Below, in pieces: positions 44,859-53,046 of a DNA stretch of 64,000 nucleotides (positions are counted from its first letter, which is position 1; every line of letters starts with the position of its first letter). The notes below the pieces were generated by a model. The model saw only the letters and a program-made list of their open reading frames with translations. It searched no databases and was not told the DNA's origin. A program made the position numbers and the translations under genes. The stretch is from GCA-2733415 sp049609325 (GTDB taxonomy: Bacteria > Bacteroidota > Bacteroidia > Flavobacteriales > Flavobacteriaceae): positions 1 through 64,000 of the forward strand of contig JBMYYK010000002.1 of assembly GCA_049609325.1 (NCBI GenBank). The letters are read 5' to 3'.

Positions 44859-45314
44859 ATGATACACACAAGAATACTTATGGTTTGCTTAGGTAACATC
44901 TGCCGATCACCGTTAGCAGAAGGTATCCTAAAATCGATGGTTAACACCGATTATGTTTTTGTTGACTCAGCAGGAACCTCAGCATTTCATAAAGGAGAAC
45001 TCCCTGACCCAAGATCTATTAGCGTAGCCAAAAAACACAATATAGATATTACAGACCAACGAAGTAGACAGTTTGTAACTACTGATTTTGACATTTTTGA
45101 TTACATCTATGTTATGGATCAATCCAACCTTTCCAACGTTTTGAGACTTGCTAAAAACAACATCGATCGTTCAAAAGTTAAACTCATACTTCATGAAAGC
45201 ACTCCAGAAAAGGATACTAATGTACCAGACCCTTATTACGATGCTAACGAAGGATTCGATTTGGTTTACAATATGCTACATAAAGCTTGCAAACAAATTG
45301 CTGATAACTTATAA
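44859..45314 (+). CDS. Low-molecular-weight protein-tyrosine phosphatase
   Basis: This protein is 151 residues from the ATG at 44859; the longer reading from GTG 44820 starts inside the dnaA terminator and is rejected. The catalytic P-loop C-x5-R is CLGNICR (Cys10 to Arg16) followed by SPLAEG. The general-acid Asp lies in VPDPYYD near the C-terminus. Bacterial members control tyrosine-kinase-linked capsule synthesis or act on small phosphoesters; no kinase is nearby. The methyltransferase gene follows 8 bases downstream, so the two are probably cotranscribed. Confidence 0.92.
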   Translation: MIHTRILMVCLGNICRSPLAEGILKSMVNTDYVFVDSAGTSAFHKGELPDPRSISVAKKHNIDITDQRSRQFVTTDFDIFDYIYVMDQSNLSNVLRLAKNNIDRSKVKLILHESTPEKDTNVPDPYYDANEGFDLVYNMLHKACKQIADNL

Positions 45315-45322
45315 CATTTAAC

Positions 45323-46033
45323 ATGAAATTAAACGGAAAATTATATCTAATACCCACAACTTTAGGTGACACAGAACCTCTAGAAGTATTACCAATATCG
45401 GTAAAAAAAGTGTTAGAAATGACTGACGAATTTATTGTAGAAAATGAAAAAACCGCTAGGCGTTTCATCAAACGAGTTTGTCCAAAAAAATCACAACCCA
45501 ACTTAATTCTACATCCTTTAAATAAATTTACAGATCCGGCGGATATTCCTTCATTCTTAGATTCATGCCTTGAAGGTAAAATAGTAGGACTACTTTCTGA
45601 AGCAGGATGCCCAGCCATTGCAGACCCTGGCGCTGATGTTGTAAAAATTGCACACGACAAAAATATACAAGTTAGACCTCTAGTTGGCCCTTCTTCAATA
45701 TTATTAGCTATGATGGGATCTGGATTTAACGGACAAAACTTTGCGTTTAATGGCTATTTACCTATTGATAAAAGTGAACGCAAAGCCACTATAAAACGTC
45801 TAGAAAAACTATCAGGAGACTATAATCAATCACAGGTATTCATTGAAACTCCATATAGAAACAATAAAATGCTAGATGACCTTGCAAATACACTGCACCA
45901 AAACACCAAAATATGTGTGGCTTGTGACATCACTTTACCAAGTGAAATAATTGTTACAAAAACCGCACAATACTGGAAAAACAACAGTATAGATTTACAT
46001 AAAAAACCTACAATTTTTGTGATTCAGAAATAA
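45323..46033 (+). CDS. SAM-dependent methyltransferase, RsmI-like tetrapyrrole methylase fold
   Basis: This 236-residue protein has the class III tetrapyrrole methylase fold with RsmI-type motifs: KLYLIPTTLGD at the start, GLLSEAGCPAIADPGADVV, VRPLVGPSSILLAMMGSG, and VFIETPYRNNKMLDDL. RsmI 2'-O-methylates C1402 of 16S rRNA. This sequence is shorter and more divergent than standard RsmI, and Bacteroidota often carry both, so it may have a different target. It follows the LMW phosphatase gene and ends at a strong terminator. Confidence 0.82.
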   Translation: MKLNGKLYLIPTTLGDTEPLEVLPISVKKVLEMTDEFIVENEKTARRFIKRVCPKKSQPNLILHPLNKFTDPADIPSFLDSCLEGKIVGLLSEAGCPAIADPGADVVKIAHDKNIQVRPLVGPSSILLAMMGSGFNGQNFAFNGYLPIDKSERKATIKRLEKLSGDYNQSQVFIETPYRNNKMLDDLANTLHQNTKICVACDITLPSEIIVTKTAQYWKNNSIDLHKKPTIFVIQK

Positions 46034-46072
46034 AAAAAGGAAAGTAACTAAATTCAAGTTACTTTCCTTTTT
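46032..46072. terminator. Bidirectional intrinsic terminator
   Basis: A long stem, AAGGAAAGTAACT with AGTTACTTTCCTT (loop about 46050-46056), is flanked by A and T runs. It lies between the convergent methyltransferase and lysozyme-like genes. Confidence 0.85.
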
Positions 46073-46100
46073 GCTTAAATTGCAACATCAAATTAAACCA

Positions 46101-46760
46101 TTAGCCTAATTTAACTTTTGCTTTCTTGTTTTCTTCAATCGAAGATGTATCATACCCCGCAAACTTTTTCATGTAATAACGCACAGTACTCCCGTACGCA
46201 TCAGAAAATGTATTACTACCATAGCTTCTCAAGAATTTTTTCACATTTCCTGGCCCACCTAAATGTGCCGCAGCTAAAATACCAGATTCAGTGACTTTAA
46301 CCCCTGCAATTGTTTTCCCAACAAACCTTTTGATATCTCTTCGTAACACCCATTTGTTTCTAGACAAGTTAGCTTCAAAAGCTTTTTCTTGAATAGACGG
46401 GTTACTCATAAAGTCCCAAGTATTATACACACCAATTAATTGAAGGGTACCCTTACCAAACTGGTACTTACCCATATAGCCTAAACTATTTACAACATGG
46501 TATTTTCCTTGAGATTCTTTAAAACCTACAGCTTCTTTAAAGCCGATAAACGATTTTCCTAAAAATAGAGAAAATGGCTCAGCAACCTCTTCTTCTATTT
46601 CACTTTCATTTAAAACTGTGTGATACAACAATTCTAAACTTTCCTTCTTTTCTGAGTTTACTTTGCTTTTAGCAACCAACTCTTTCTTTGACGTAAATCC
46701 CGAAGCAATCATAAAAACCGCAGCCGAGATAAATAAAATTTTAAAAAAATTCTTTATCAT
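46101..46760 (-). CDS. Exported lysozyme-like/transglycosylase-like protein
   Basis: This 219-residue protein has an N-terminal signal or anchor helix (about residues 5-22) and a charged spacer. A lysozyme-fold domain follows with a candidate catalytic Glu in GFKESQGKYHVVNSLG and the substrate-cleft-like GYMGKYQFGKGTLQLIG and AAHLGGPGNVKKFL. This resembles SLT-type lytic transglycosylases, so it probably acts on peptidoglycan. It has its own TAnnTTTG promoter and lies just downstream of mltG, another transglycosylase gene. The family assignment is by pattern and not certain. Confidence 0.68.
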   Translation of the reverse strand: MIKNFFKILFISAAVFMIASGFTSKKELVAKSKVNSEKKESLELLYHTVLNESEIEEEVAEPFSLFLGKSFIGFKEAVGFKESQGKYHVVNSLGYMGKYQFGKGTLQLIGVYNTWDFMSNPSIQEKAFEANLSRNKWVLRRDIKRFVGKTIAGVKVTESGILAAAHLGGPGNVKKFLRSYGSNTFSDAYGSTVRYYMKKFAGYDTSSIEENKKAKVKLG

Positions 46761-46833
46761 ATAATTGATTTCTTAAGACTTACTTTCTTCGTTTTTTAGG
46801 CGAAATAAATGAAATGCTTAAAATTTCAGTCGG

Positions 46834-46862
46834 CAAAGATATTATTTAATTTGGAACTACAA
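46834..46862 (-). promoter_or_regulatory. Promoter of the lysozyme-like gene
   Basis: On the minus strand, TTG (46862-46860) is followed by 18 bases and TATCTTTG (46841-46834), matching the Bacteroidota promoter. A second TATCTTTG lies at 46867-46860, so tandem start sites are possible. The leader would be about 70 bases. Confidence 0.5.
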
Positions 46863-46903
46863 AGATAAAATTAATTTTTATTAAAACTAAGATAATCAAC
46901 AAC

Positions 46904-47929
46904 TTAGTGAATTTTTGACACCCACCTTCTGTAAGCTTCTGCGTTTCTATTATGCTGCGAAAGGGTTTTAGCAAACTGATGGTATCCAATTTTTTTAATG
47001 TTAGCTACGAAGTAATAATACTCATGTTTTTCATAGTTTAACACCGCATCTATTGCAGAAATATCTGGCATGGTTATTGGCCCAGGAGGCAAACCAACAT
47101 GTATATAGGTATTGTAGTCAGATTCGAATTTTAAATGTTCATACAACACTCGTTTTAATTGTTTTCCGGTGGCTAATTTTACAGCATATACCACTGTAGG
47201 GTCAGCTTGTAATAGCATTTTTTTCTTAATTCTATTCATATACACTCCAGCTACCCTAGGGCGCTCATCTATCTTAACAGTTTCTTTCTGAACAATTGCC
47301 GCTAACGATAGCACTTCATCTTTACTTAACCCTATTTGTTTTGCCTTAGCTACACGTTCTTCTGACCAAAATCGTTGGTATTCCTTATGCATTCTATCTC
47401 TAAATTGTTCAGCAGAAGTATTCCAAAACAACTCATAACTGTTAGCTATATACATCCCTAACGCTGTAGCAGAATTAAATCCGTTTTCTTTTAAAAAGTT
47501 AGCATCTGTAAAAGCGTTAACTAAGACTATACTATCCGCCTCTATTTGCGTTGACACTCTACCCGCTAAAGACTGTAGTGTTTCTTGGTTATTAAACGAT
47601 ACTTTAACAGGCATGTTATTCACCCGTAAAGAATTTACAATATCATTATTATTCATCCCTTTTTTAAGTTCGTACTTACCAGGTTTGATGTTAGCATTAT
47701 ATTTCTTTTTCTGCGCAACGGTTTTAAATGTTTCTATATCTTTTAAAAGCGGTTCTAAATCTGACACCACATCATCAAACGTTGCTGTTGAATTTATAAA
47801 CACTATAGCCTTATCATTATTAAATGCTGTGTTTGGGGTGAAAATTGCATTATACACATAATATGAAAATCCTGCGCAAACAACCAAGCCCAATAAGGCT
47901 ATACCTATTAATATCTTTTTAATGTACAT
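46904..47929 (-). CDS. mltG: Endolytic transglycosylase MltG
   Basis: This 341-residue protein has one N-terminal membrane anchor (about residues 5-28) and an external YceG-like domain that cleaves nascent glycan strands. The catalytic Glu is in SLAAIVQKETV, and other family motifs are LQADPTVVYA, YNTYIHVGLPPGPI and YYYFVAN. It has the family's LysM-like subdomain before the catalytic part. It overlaps the upstream GNAT gene by 11 bases in a dapF-GNAT-mltG operon, so DAP supply and peptidoglycan processing sit together. Confidence 0.93.
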   Translation of the reverse strand: MYIKKILIGIALLGLVVCAGFSYYVYNAIFTPNTAFNNDKAIVFINSTATFDDVVSDLEPLLKDIETFKTVAQKKKYNANIKPGKYELKKGMNNNDIVNSLRVNNMPVKVSFNNQETLQSLAGRVSTQIEADSIVLVNAFTDANFLKENGFNSATALGMYIANSYELFWNTSAEQFRDRMHKEYQRFWSEERVAKAKQIGLSKDEVLSLAAIVQKETVKIDERPRVAGVYMNRIKKKMLLQADPTVVYAVKLATGKQLKRVLYEHLKFESDYNTYIHVGLPPGPITMPDISAIDAVLNYEKHEYYYFVANIKKIGYHQFAKTLSQHNRNAEAYRRWVSKIH

Positions 47930-48446
47930 CTTGTATTAATTGAAATAAATATTCGTCTTTATATTGATTCCCTTCCAGAACCCAATCTTTTTTTACTCCA
48001 GTTTTTATAAACCCTAAACCTTCAAACAACTTTATACTCACCAAATTATCCGCTAAAACATTTGCGTATATCTGATGTACATAGAGGTTAGTAAACACAT
48101 AATTGATTAACAACTCTAAAGCTTCTCGGCCGTATTTTTTACCTCTAGCGTAATCTAAAACTAAAACCCCTACTCCCACTTTATCATTTTTAGGATCGAA
48201 GTCAAATAAATCTACAAAACCAACCGCCTCATCATCATTCGTTACAATTACCAATCGTAATTGTTTGACCTCATAAATATCTTTATGACAATTTTCTAAG
48301 TATTGTTTGATTAAAAATCGTGAATATGGTGTTTGAGTTTGACTCACTTCCCATACTGACTCATCATTTTCAATAGCATAAATCAGCTCTAAATCTTCCG
48401 GCTCTAAAGCTCTTAGATAAATACGCTCTCCTTTTAAAGTTACCAT
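47919..48446 (-). CDS. GNAT family N-acetyltransferase (RimL/SpeG-like)
   Basis: This 175-residue GNAT protein has N-terminal GERIYLRALEPEDLELIYAIENDESVWEVS, which is typical of the RimJ/RimL/SpeG subgroup. The acetyl-CoA motif is VLDYARGKKYGREALELL and the C-terminal segment is IKLFEGLGFIKTGVKKDWV. The substrate may be a polyamine, amino sugar or protein N-terminus. It overlaps dapF by 7 bases upstream and mltG by 11 bases downstream, indicating tight translational coupling within this cell-wall operon. Confidence 0.87.
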   Translation of the reverse strand: MVTLKGERIYLRALEPEDLELIYAIENDESVWEVSQTQTPYSRFLIKQYLENCHKDIYEVKQLRLVIVTNDDEAVGFVDLFDFDPKNDKVGVGVLVLDYARGKKYGREALELLINYVFTNLYVHQIYANVLADNLVSIKLFEGLGFIKTGVKKDWVLEGNQYKDEYLFQLIQDVH

Positions 48447-49213
48447 TTCATCTCTCCTTTAAATACTTGTTTAGCTTTTCCTGTTAAAAATACGTCTGAA
48501 TAATGGCCATTATCCACTTTAAACGACACGCTCAACTCGCCACCTTGAACTAGTAATTTTAAATTAGTATCTTGAGTTTCTTTTAAATAATTCATAGCTA
48601 TTGCCACAGCAGTGGCACCAGTACCACAAGCTAAGGTTTCATCTTCAACACCTCGTTCATAGGTACGCATTTTAAAAGTCAACTCGTTAACTTTTTTTAC
48701 AAAGTTGACATTACAGCCAGCCTCACCATAAAGATCTGTTCTTATTTTTCTACCTATAGTTTTAATATCAAAATCAGAAAGATTGTCTTCAAATTGCACA
48801 TGATGTGGCGACCCTGTATCTAAAAACACATAACCTTCGCCTTGCTCAATGGTATTTACATCCTTCATTTGTAAACTAACCCTATCCTTTTCAATAGTTG
48901 CGTAATGCAATCCGTCTACCGCATCAAAGGTTGTGGAATCATTTATTATCCCTAAAAAGTTAGCAAAAGCAACCACACATCGTCCGCCATTACCACACAT
49001 AGACCCTTCATGACCATCAGCGTTAAAATACAGCATTTTAAAATCGACTGTATGGCTATGTTCTAATAAAATCAGTCCATCAGCTCCAATACCGAAGCGT
49101 CTATCACACAAGTGACGAATCAATTCAGCATCAGATTTCAAGATAACTTCTTCTCGGTTATCTATCATGACAAAATCATTTCCTGTGCCTTGGTATTTAT
49201 AAAATAGTCCCAT
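48440..49213 (-). CDS. dapF: Diaminopimelate epimerase
   Basis: This 257-residue enzyme interconverts LL- and meso-diaminopimelate for lysine and peptidoglycan synthesis. The two active-site cysteines lie in MCGNGGRCVVAFA and LACGTGATAVAIA. The N-terminal YKYQGTGNDFVMIDNR is also family-typical. It is slightly shorter than E. coli DapF but complete. It is the first gene of dapF-GNAT-mltG, with a TACATTTG promoter element 19 bases upstream of the ATG. Confidence 0.95.
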   Translation of the reverse strand: MGLFYKYQGTGNDFVMIDNREEVILKSDAELIRHLCDRRFGIGADGLILLEHSHTVDFKMLYFNADGHEGSMCGNGGRCVVAFANFLGIINDSTTFDAVDGLHYATIEKDRVSLQMKDVNTIEQGEGYVFLDTGSPHHVQFEDNLSDFDIKTIGRKIRTDLYGEAGCNVNFVKKVNELTFKMRTYERGVEDETLACGTGATAVAIAMNYLKETQDTNLKLLVQGGELSVSFKVDNGHYSDVFLTGKAKQVFKGEMKW

Positions 49214-49231
49214 TCAAAAATTGTATAACAA

Positions 49232-49239
49232 CAAATGTA
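49232..49239 (-). promoter_or_regulatory. -7 promoter element (TACATTTG) of dapF
   Basis: An exact TAnnTTTG match on the minus strand gives a leader of only about 13 bases before the dapF ATG. Confidence 0.45.
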
Positions 49240-49302
49240 CACATAAACATCCCAAAGGAAGAAGAAATAAATCCTTAAAATTTTACGTTATAAAGCTGGA
49301 GT

Positions 49303-49359
49303 GTTAATATTATTTTAAAGTGGCGTTAATGGCACGTTAAAGTCATTTAATAGTTTTAA
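49303..49359 (+). promoter_or_regulatory. Phased TTAA array upstream of htrA
   Basis: TTAA occurs at 49304, 49315, 49326, 49337, 49347 and 49356, with steps of 11, 11, 11, 10 and 9 bases. Three copies are preceded by G (GTTAA). The array ends about 50 bases before the htrA ATG, just upstream of a near-consensus -7 element (TAAATTTA, 49368-49375). Roughly one-turn spacing on one DNA face is typical of tandem response-regulator binding. Confidence 0.45.
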
Positions 49360-49408
49360 AAAACTTGTAAATTTACCAATAAGAACAACCTAAATCAACA
49401 TCGTATTT

Positions 49409-50815
49409 ATGAAAGAATTAGCCAAAATTACATTGTTTTCAGCTTTAGGAGGCCTATTAACTTTAGGCGCATACACAACATTTATCAATACTTCTCCAGA
49501 AACAAAACATACAACACCTACAACCACACCTTTGTTTACTGTTCCAGTTTCAAATTCAGTTGGTACACCAAACATTACTGCAGAAAACATTGATTTTACT
49601 GGTGCTGCAGAAAAAACAGTACACGCTGTAGTTCACGTAACTAGCACTACAACATACATTCAACCACGATCTATCTTTGACTATTACAACCGTCAAGGCG
49701 AACATATACAAAAAGGCTCAACAGGTTCAGGGGTGGTCATTTCTGAAGACGGCTACATAGTTACCAATAACCATGTGATTGATGATGCTGATGAGCTCAC
49801 TGTAACATTAAACAACCAAAAATCATACAAAGCTCGTGTGATTGGTTTTGATAAAAAAAATGACATCGCTTTATTAAAAATAGAAGCCAAAGAAAAGTTA
49901 GATTACATCCCCTTTGGAGATTCTAACAATGTGAAAATTGGCGAATGGGTACTTGCCGTGGGGAACCCTTACAATTTAACATCTACAGTAACTGCTGGAA
50001 TCATTAGTGCAAAATCTAGAGATTTGGATGGCGACAAAAATATTCAGTCGTTTTTACAAACAGATGCCGTTGTTAACCCTGGTAATTCAGGTGGTGCTTT
50101 AGTTAACACCAGAGGTGAGCTTATAGGAATAAATACGGCAATATCATCTAGAACAGGGTCGTACATAGGCTATTCATTTGCTGTACCTTCAAACACCACT
50201 CAAAAAATTGTACAAGACATTTTAGAATATGGAAATGTACAACAAGCCATTTTAGGAGTATCTGGTGTAGGATTAAACAACAACATTGCTAATAAACTTG
50301 AAATTAATGACACTGAAGGCTATTACATTTCTGATATTGAACCTGGTTCTGGTGCCGAAAAATCTGGATTAAAAACTGGAGACATCATCAAAAAAATTGA
50401 TGATGTTAAAATCTCTAAATCGTCTGACCTTACAGGATATCTTAGCACTAAAAGACCAAACAACACTATTAACATTACCATCATTAGAAATGATAAACAT
50501 TTAAACATTCCTGTAAAATTATCAGACAAAAGCATCTTAACACGTAAGGCCTTTAACCTAGAACTCAAAAACCTTACCACTAAAGAAATTGAGCTGTTTG
50601 ACGTGAAAAGCGGAGTGAAAGTTGTTAGTAACTCTAATAGTTTTTTACAACGAAAACTAGGCATCACTAAAAACTGCATCATCATTAAAATAAATGAAAA
50701 AGATATTGATAGTATTGAAGACTTGAATTCTTTAAAAAGTTTAGATGTAAATGACTTATACAACATAGAAGTGATTTACACCAATGGCAACTCTAAAAAC
50801 TGGTGGTTACGATAG
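49409..50815 (+). CDS. htrA: HtrA/DegQ-type serine endoprotease with two PDZ domains
   Basis: This 468-residue periplasmic quality-control protease and chaperone has an N-terminal membrane anchor or signal (about residues 8-26) and a trypsin-like domain. The intact triad is His122 (TNNHVI), Asp152 (KNDIALLKI) and Ser227 (NPGNSGGAL). PDZ1 follows from about residue 275 (GVSGVGLNNNIANKLEI, IEPGSGAEKSGLKTGDIIKKID), and PDZ2 is a more degenerate domain near the C-terminus. It is a single-gene unit ending at a terminator. The upstream phased TTAA array suggests stress-responsive control. Confidence 0.95.
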   Translation: MKELAKITLFSALGGLLTLGAYTTFINTSPETKHTTPTTTPLFTVPVSNSVGTPNITAENIDFTGAAEKTVHAVVHVTSTTTYIQPRSIFDYYNRQGEHIQKGSTGSGVVISEDGYIVTNNHVIDDADELTVTLNNQKSYKARVIGFDKKNDIALLKIEAKEKLDYIPFGDSNNVKIGEWVLAVGNPYNLTSTVTAGIISAKSRDLDGDKNIQSFLQTDAVVNPGNSGGALVNTRGELIGINTAISSRTGSYIGYSFAVPSNTTQKIVQDILEYGNVQQAILGVSGVGLNNNIANKLEINDTEGYYISDIEPGSGAEKSGLKTGDIIKKIDDVKISKSSDLTGYLSTKRPNNTINITIIRNDKHLNIPVKLSDKSILTRKAFNLELKNLTTKEIELFDVKSGVKVVSNSNSFLQRKLGITKNCIIIKINEKDIDSIEDLNSLKSLDVNDLYNIEVIYTNGNSKNWWLR

Positions 50816-50833
50816 TCGATAGCGTAAGCAACT

Positions 50834-50862
50834 AAAAAAACGCTCTTTTCGAGCGTTTTTTT
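50834..50862 (+). terminator. Intrinsic terminator of htrA
   Basis: The stem AAACGCTC with GAGCGTTT around loop TTTTC (50846-50850) is followed by a T-run. It separates htrA from gap. Confidence 0.85.
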
Positions 50863-50874
50863 AGTTATAATTAG

Positions 50875-50882
50875 TAATTTTG
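50875..50882 (+). promoter_or_regulatory. -7 promoter element (TAATTTTG) of gap
   Basis: An exact TAnnTTTG match lies 29 bases upstream of the gap ATG and immediately after the htrA terminator. The -33 region falls inside the terminator T-run, so no TTG is seen. Confidence 0.5.
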
Positions 50883-50911
50883 CACTTTCAAAAAAAACAA
50901 ACAACACAATA

Positions 50912-52360
50912 ATGATTGCAAACGACACTTACGAAAAAGAATTAGCTTTTCAAGCAGATAGAAGAAGAGCTTGTGTAGATTTTATTAAAGTAGTTAGTGA
51001 TTTATGGTACGATAAATCTATTGAATTGGTACTTTTTAGAAACCAATTGATAGACAAAAACGTAAGTGACATTTTAAACCTACATGAATATGCAGGTGAA
51101 TTTGTTCAGAAACCAATATCAATTTTTGACTCTGTAGAAATAGCTAAAGCTATTGCTGGTATTGACTTACCTCCTTCAAAATTAGATATCGGTAAATTAA
51201 CTTACGAATACCATTTAGAAGACGACAAATACAATGACGCAACAGCATTTGTGTCTGATAAATTAAAAGACGCTAGTAACTCTGACGACATACAACCTAA
51301 AGATGTAGTATTATACGGTTTTGGTAGAATAGGTCGTTTATTAGCTAGAGAATTAATGAGTAAAACTGCCAAAGGAGAGCAAATGCGTTTAAGAGCTATT
51401 GTGACCAGAGGCGCTATTGACGAAACTGTATTAGAAAAGAGAGCATCTCTTTTAAGACAAGATTCTGTACACGGTGATTTTGCAGGTACAGTTACAACTG
51501 ACATCAAAAACAAAGCTTTAATTATTAACGGTACTACCGTGCAAATGATTAGCGCAAACGCTCCTGAAGATATTGACTATACAACTTACGGTATTAACAA
51601 TGCTTTAATTATTGACAACACTGGAGCTTTTAGAGACAAAGAAGCTTTAAGCAGATTATTAGCTTCTAATGGTGCTGACAAAGTATTATTAACTGCTCCT
51701 GGAAAAGGTATTCCAAACATTGTACATGGTGTAAACCACTTAGAAAATAATCCAGACGATATAAATATTTTCTCTGCGGCCTCATGTACTACTAATGCTA
51801 TTACTCCTGTACTTAAAGCAATTGAAGATAGTCTTGGAATTGTTCACGGACACTTAGAAACTATTCACGCTTATACTAACGACCAGAACTTAGTAGACAA
51901 TTTCCATAAAAAATACCGTCGTGGTAGAGCTGCAGCTTTAAACATGGTAATTACAGAAACTGGAGCAGGACAAGCGGCTTCAAAAGCCTTACCATCATTA
52001 GAAGGTAAATTAACATCAAACGCTATTAGAGTACCTGTACCAAATGGTTCATTAGCAATTTTAAATTTAGAAGTTGAAACTCCAACTTCTATAGATGGCA
52101 TAAATGCTATTATTAAAAAATACGCTTTAGAAGGTGACTTGGTAGAGCAAATCAAATATTCATTAGACAACGAATTAGTATCGTCTGACATCGTTGGATC
52201 TTCTGCTCCATCTATTTACGACTCTAAAGCAACAATTGTAAGAGGAAACGGTAAAAATGTTGTGTTATACGTTTGGTATGATAATGAATACGGATATTCT
52301 CACCAGGTTATTCGTTTAGCAAAACACATTTCAAAAGTTAGACGTTTTAGCTATTACTAA
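50912..52360 (+). CDS. gap: Glyceraldehyde-3-phosphate dehydrogenase, long form
   Basis: This 482-residue GAPDH catalyses NAD(P)-dependent oxidation of glyceraldehyde-3-phosphate. The Rossmann motif GFGRIGR starts at residue 136 and the catalytic Cys292 lies in SAASCTTNAITPV. The catalytic part otherwise matches the normal enzyme of about 335 residues (HAYTNDQN, RRGRAAALNM, WYDNEYGYSHQ). About 130 extra N-terminal residues (residues 1-130, helical and charged) distinguish it. A variable AQAASKALPSLEGKL segment follows the substrate site. The role of the extension is unknown. Confidence 0.93.
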   Translation: MIANDTYEKELAFQADRRRACVDFIKVVSDLWYDKSIELVLFRNQLIDKNVSDILNLHEYAGEFVQKPISIFDSVEIAKAIAGIDLPPSKLDIGKLTYEYHLEDDKYNDATAFVSDKLKDASNSDDIQPKDVVLYGFGRIGRLLARELMSKTAKGEQMRLRAIVTRGAIDETVLEKRASLLRQDSVHGDFAGTVTTDIKNKALIINGTTVQMISANAPEDIDYTTYGINNALIIDNTGAFRDKEALSRLLASNGADKVLLTAPGKGIPNIVHGVNHLENNPDDINIFSAASCTTNAITPVLKAIEDSLGIVHGHLETIHAYTNDQNLVDNFHKKYRRGRAAALNMVITETGAGQAASKALPSLEGKLTSNAIRVPVPNGSLAILNLEVETPTSIDGINAIIKKYALEGDLVEQIKYSLDNELVSSDIVGSSAPSIYDSKATIVRGNGKNVVLYVWYDNEYGYSHQVIRLAKHISKVRRFSYY

Positions 52361-52388
52361 TAGTTACACCTAATTACATATAATAATT

Positions 52389-52426
52389 TTCAAAAATCCG
52401 TGTTGTAATATAACACGGATTTTTTA
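52389..52426 (+). terminator. Intrinsic terminator of gap
   Basis: A 13-bp stem, AAAAATCCGTGTT (52392-52404) with AACACGGATTTTT (52412-52424), is followed by a T-rich tail. Confidence 0.85.
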
Positions 52427-52444
52427 TCAAAACACACAGGCATC

Positions 52445-53038
52445 ATGAAACATCTTTTCATTTTTTTAACAATCGTATTTACAGCAATACCAAATGTTTT
52501 TGCTCAAGATGACGAGAACAAACTGTCATTAAACCAAGGGAACATCAATGAAAAGTTTGACTATGTGATTAGCAAATCTAACAGCTACCAAGAATTTAAA
52601 GTTGTAAAAAAAGTTTGGCTAAACACCTTAAAAAAACAAGTTTTAGACTCAGTAAATAAGCAAAAGTCTGAAATAACAGCTTTAAGCAAAACTATTGAAT
52701 CACAGAAGTCAAACACTACTACTTTAGAATCTAAAATAGTTGAACTTAACAACACAATTACCCAAATAAGCACAGATAAAGAAAATATTTCCTTTTTAGG
52801 CACAGACTTAAAAAAAGGAGACTTTAAAAATATTTTTTGGACAGTTGTAGCCATTCTAGCTGTACTTTTAGCGTTCTTTATTTACAAATTCAAAAACAGC
52901 AATACAGTTACTCAATCTGTAAAAACACAATTAGCAGACATTGAAAAAGAGTTTGAAGAGCATAGAAAAATTGCTCTTGAGCGTGAGCAAAAAGTAATGA
53001 GAAAATTACAAGACGAGCTTAACAAAAACAGAAGCTAG
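52445..53038 (+). CDS. Membrane-anchored coiled-coil protein of the trmD operon
   Basis: This 197-residue protein has a signal peptide (residues 1-20, ending VFAQ) and a helical periplasmic region with a long coiled coil (about residues 65-115). One membrane segment follows (TVVAILAVLLAFFIYKF, about 133-152), then a charged cytosolic coiled coil to the end. It has no methyltransferase features. I believe homologues are sometimes labelled tRNA (guanine-N1)-methyltransferase only because of the neighbouring trmD, 8 bases downstream; such a label would be wrong here. The function is unknown. Confidence 0.8.
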   Translation: MKHLFIFLTIVFTAIPNVFAQDDENKLSLNQGNINEKFDYVISKSNSYQEFKVVKKVWLNTLKKQVLDSVNKQKSEITALSKTIESQKSNTTTLESKIVELNNTITQISTDKENISFLGTDLKKGDFKNIFWTVVAILAVLLAFFIYKFKNSNTVTQSVKTQLADIEKEFEEHRKIALEREQKVMRKLQDELNKNRS

Positions 53039-53046
53039 AAAACGTT

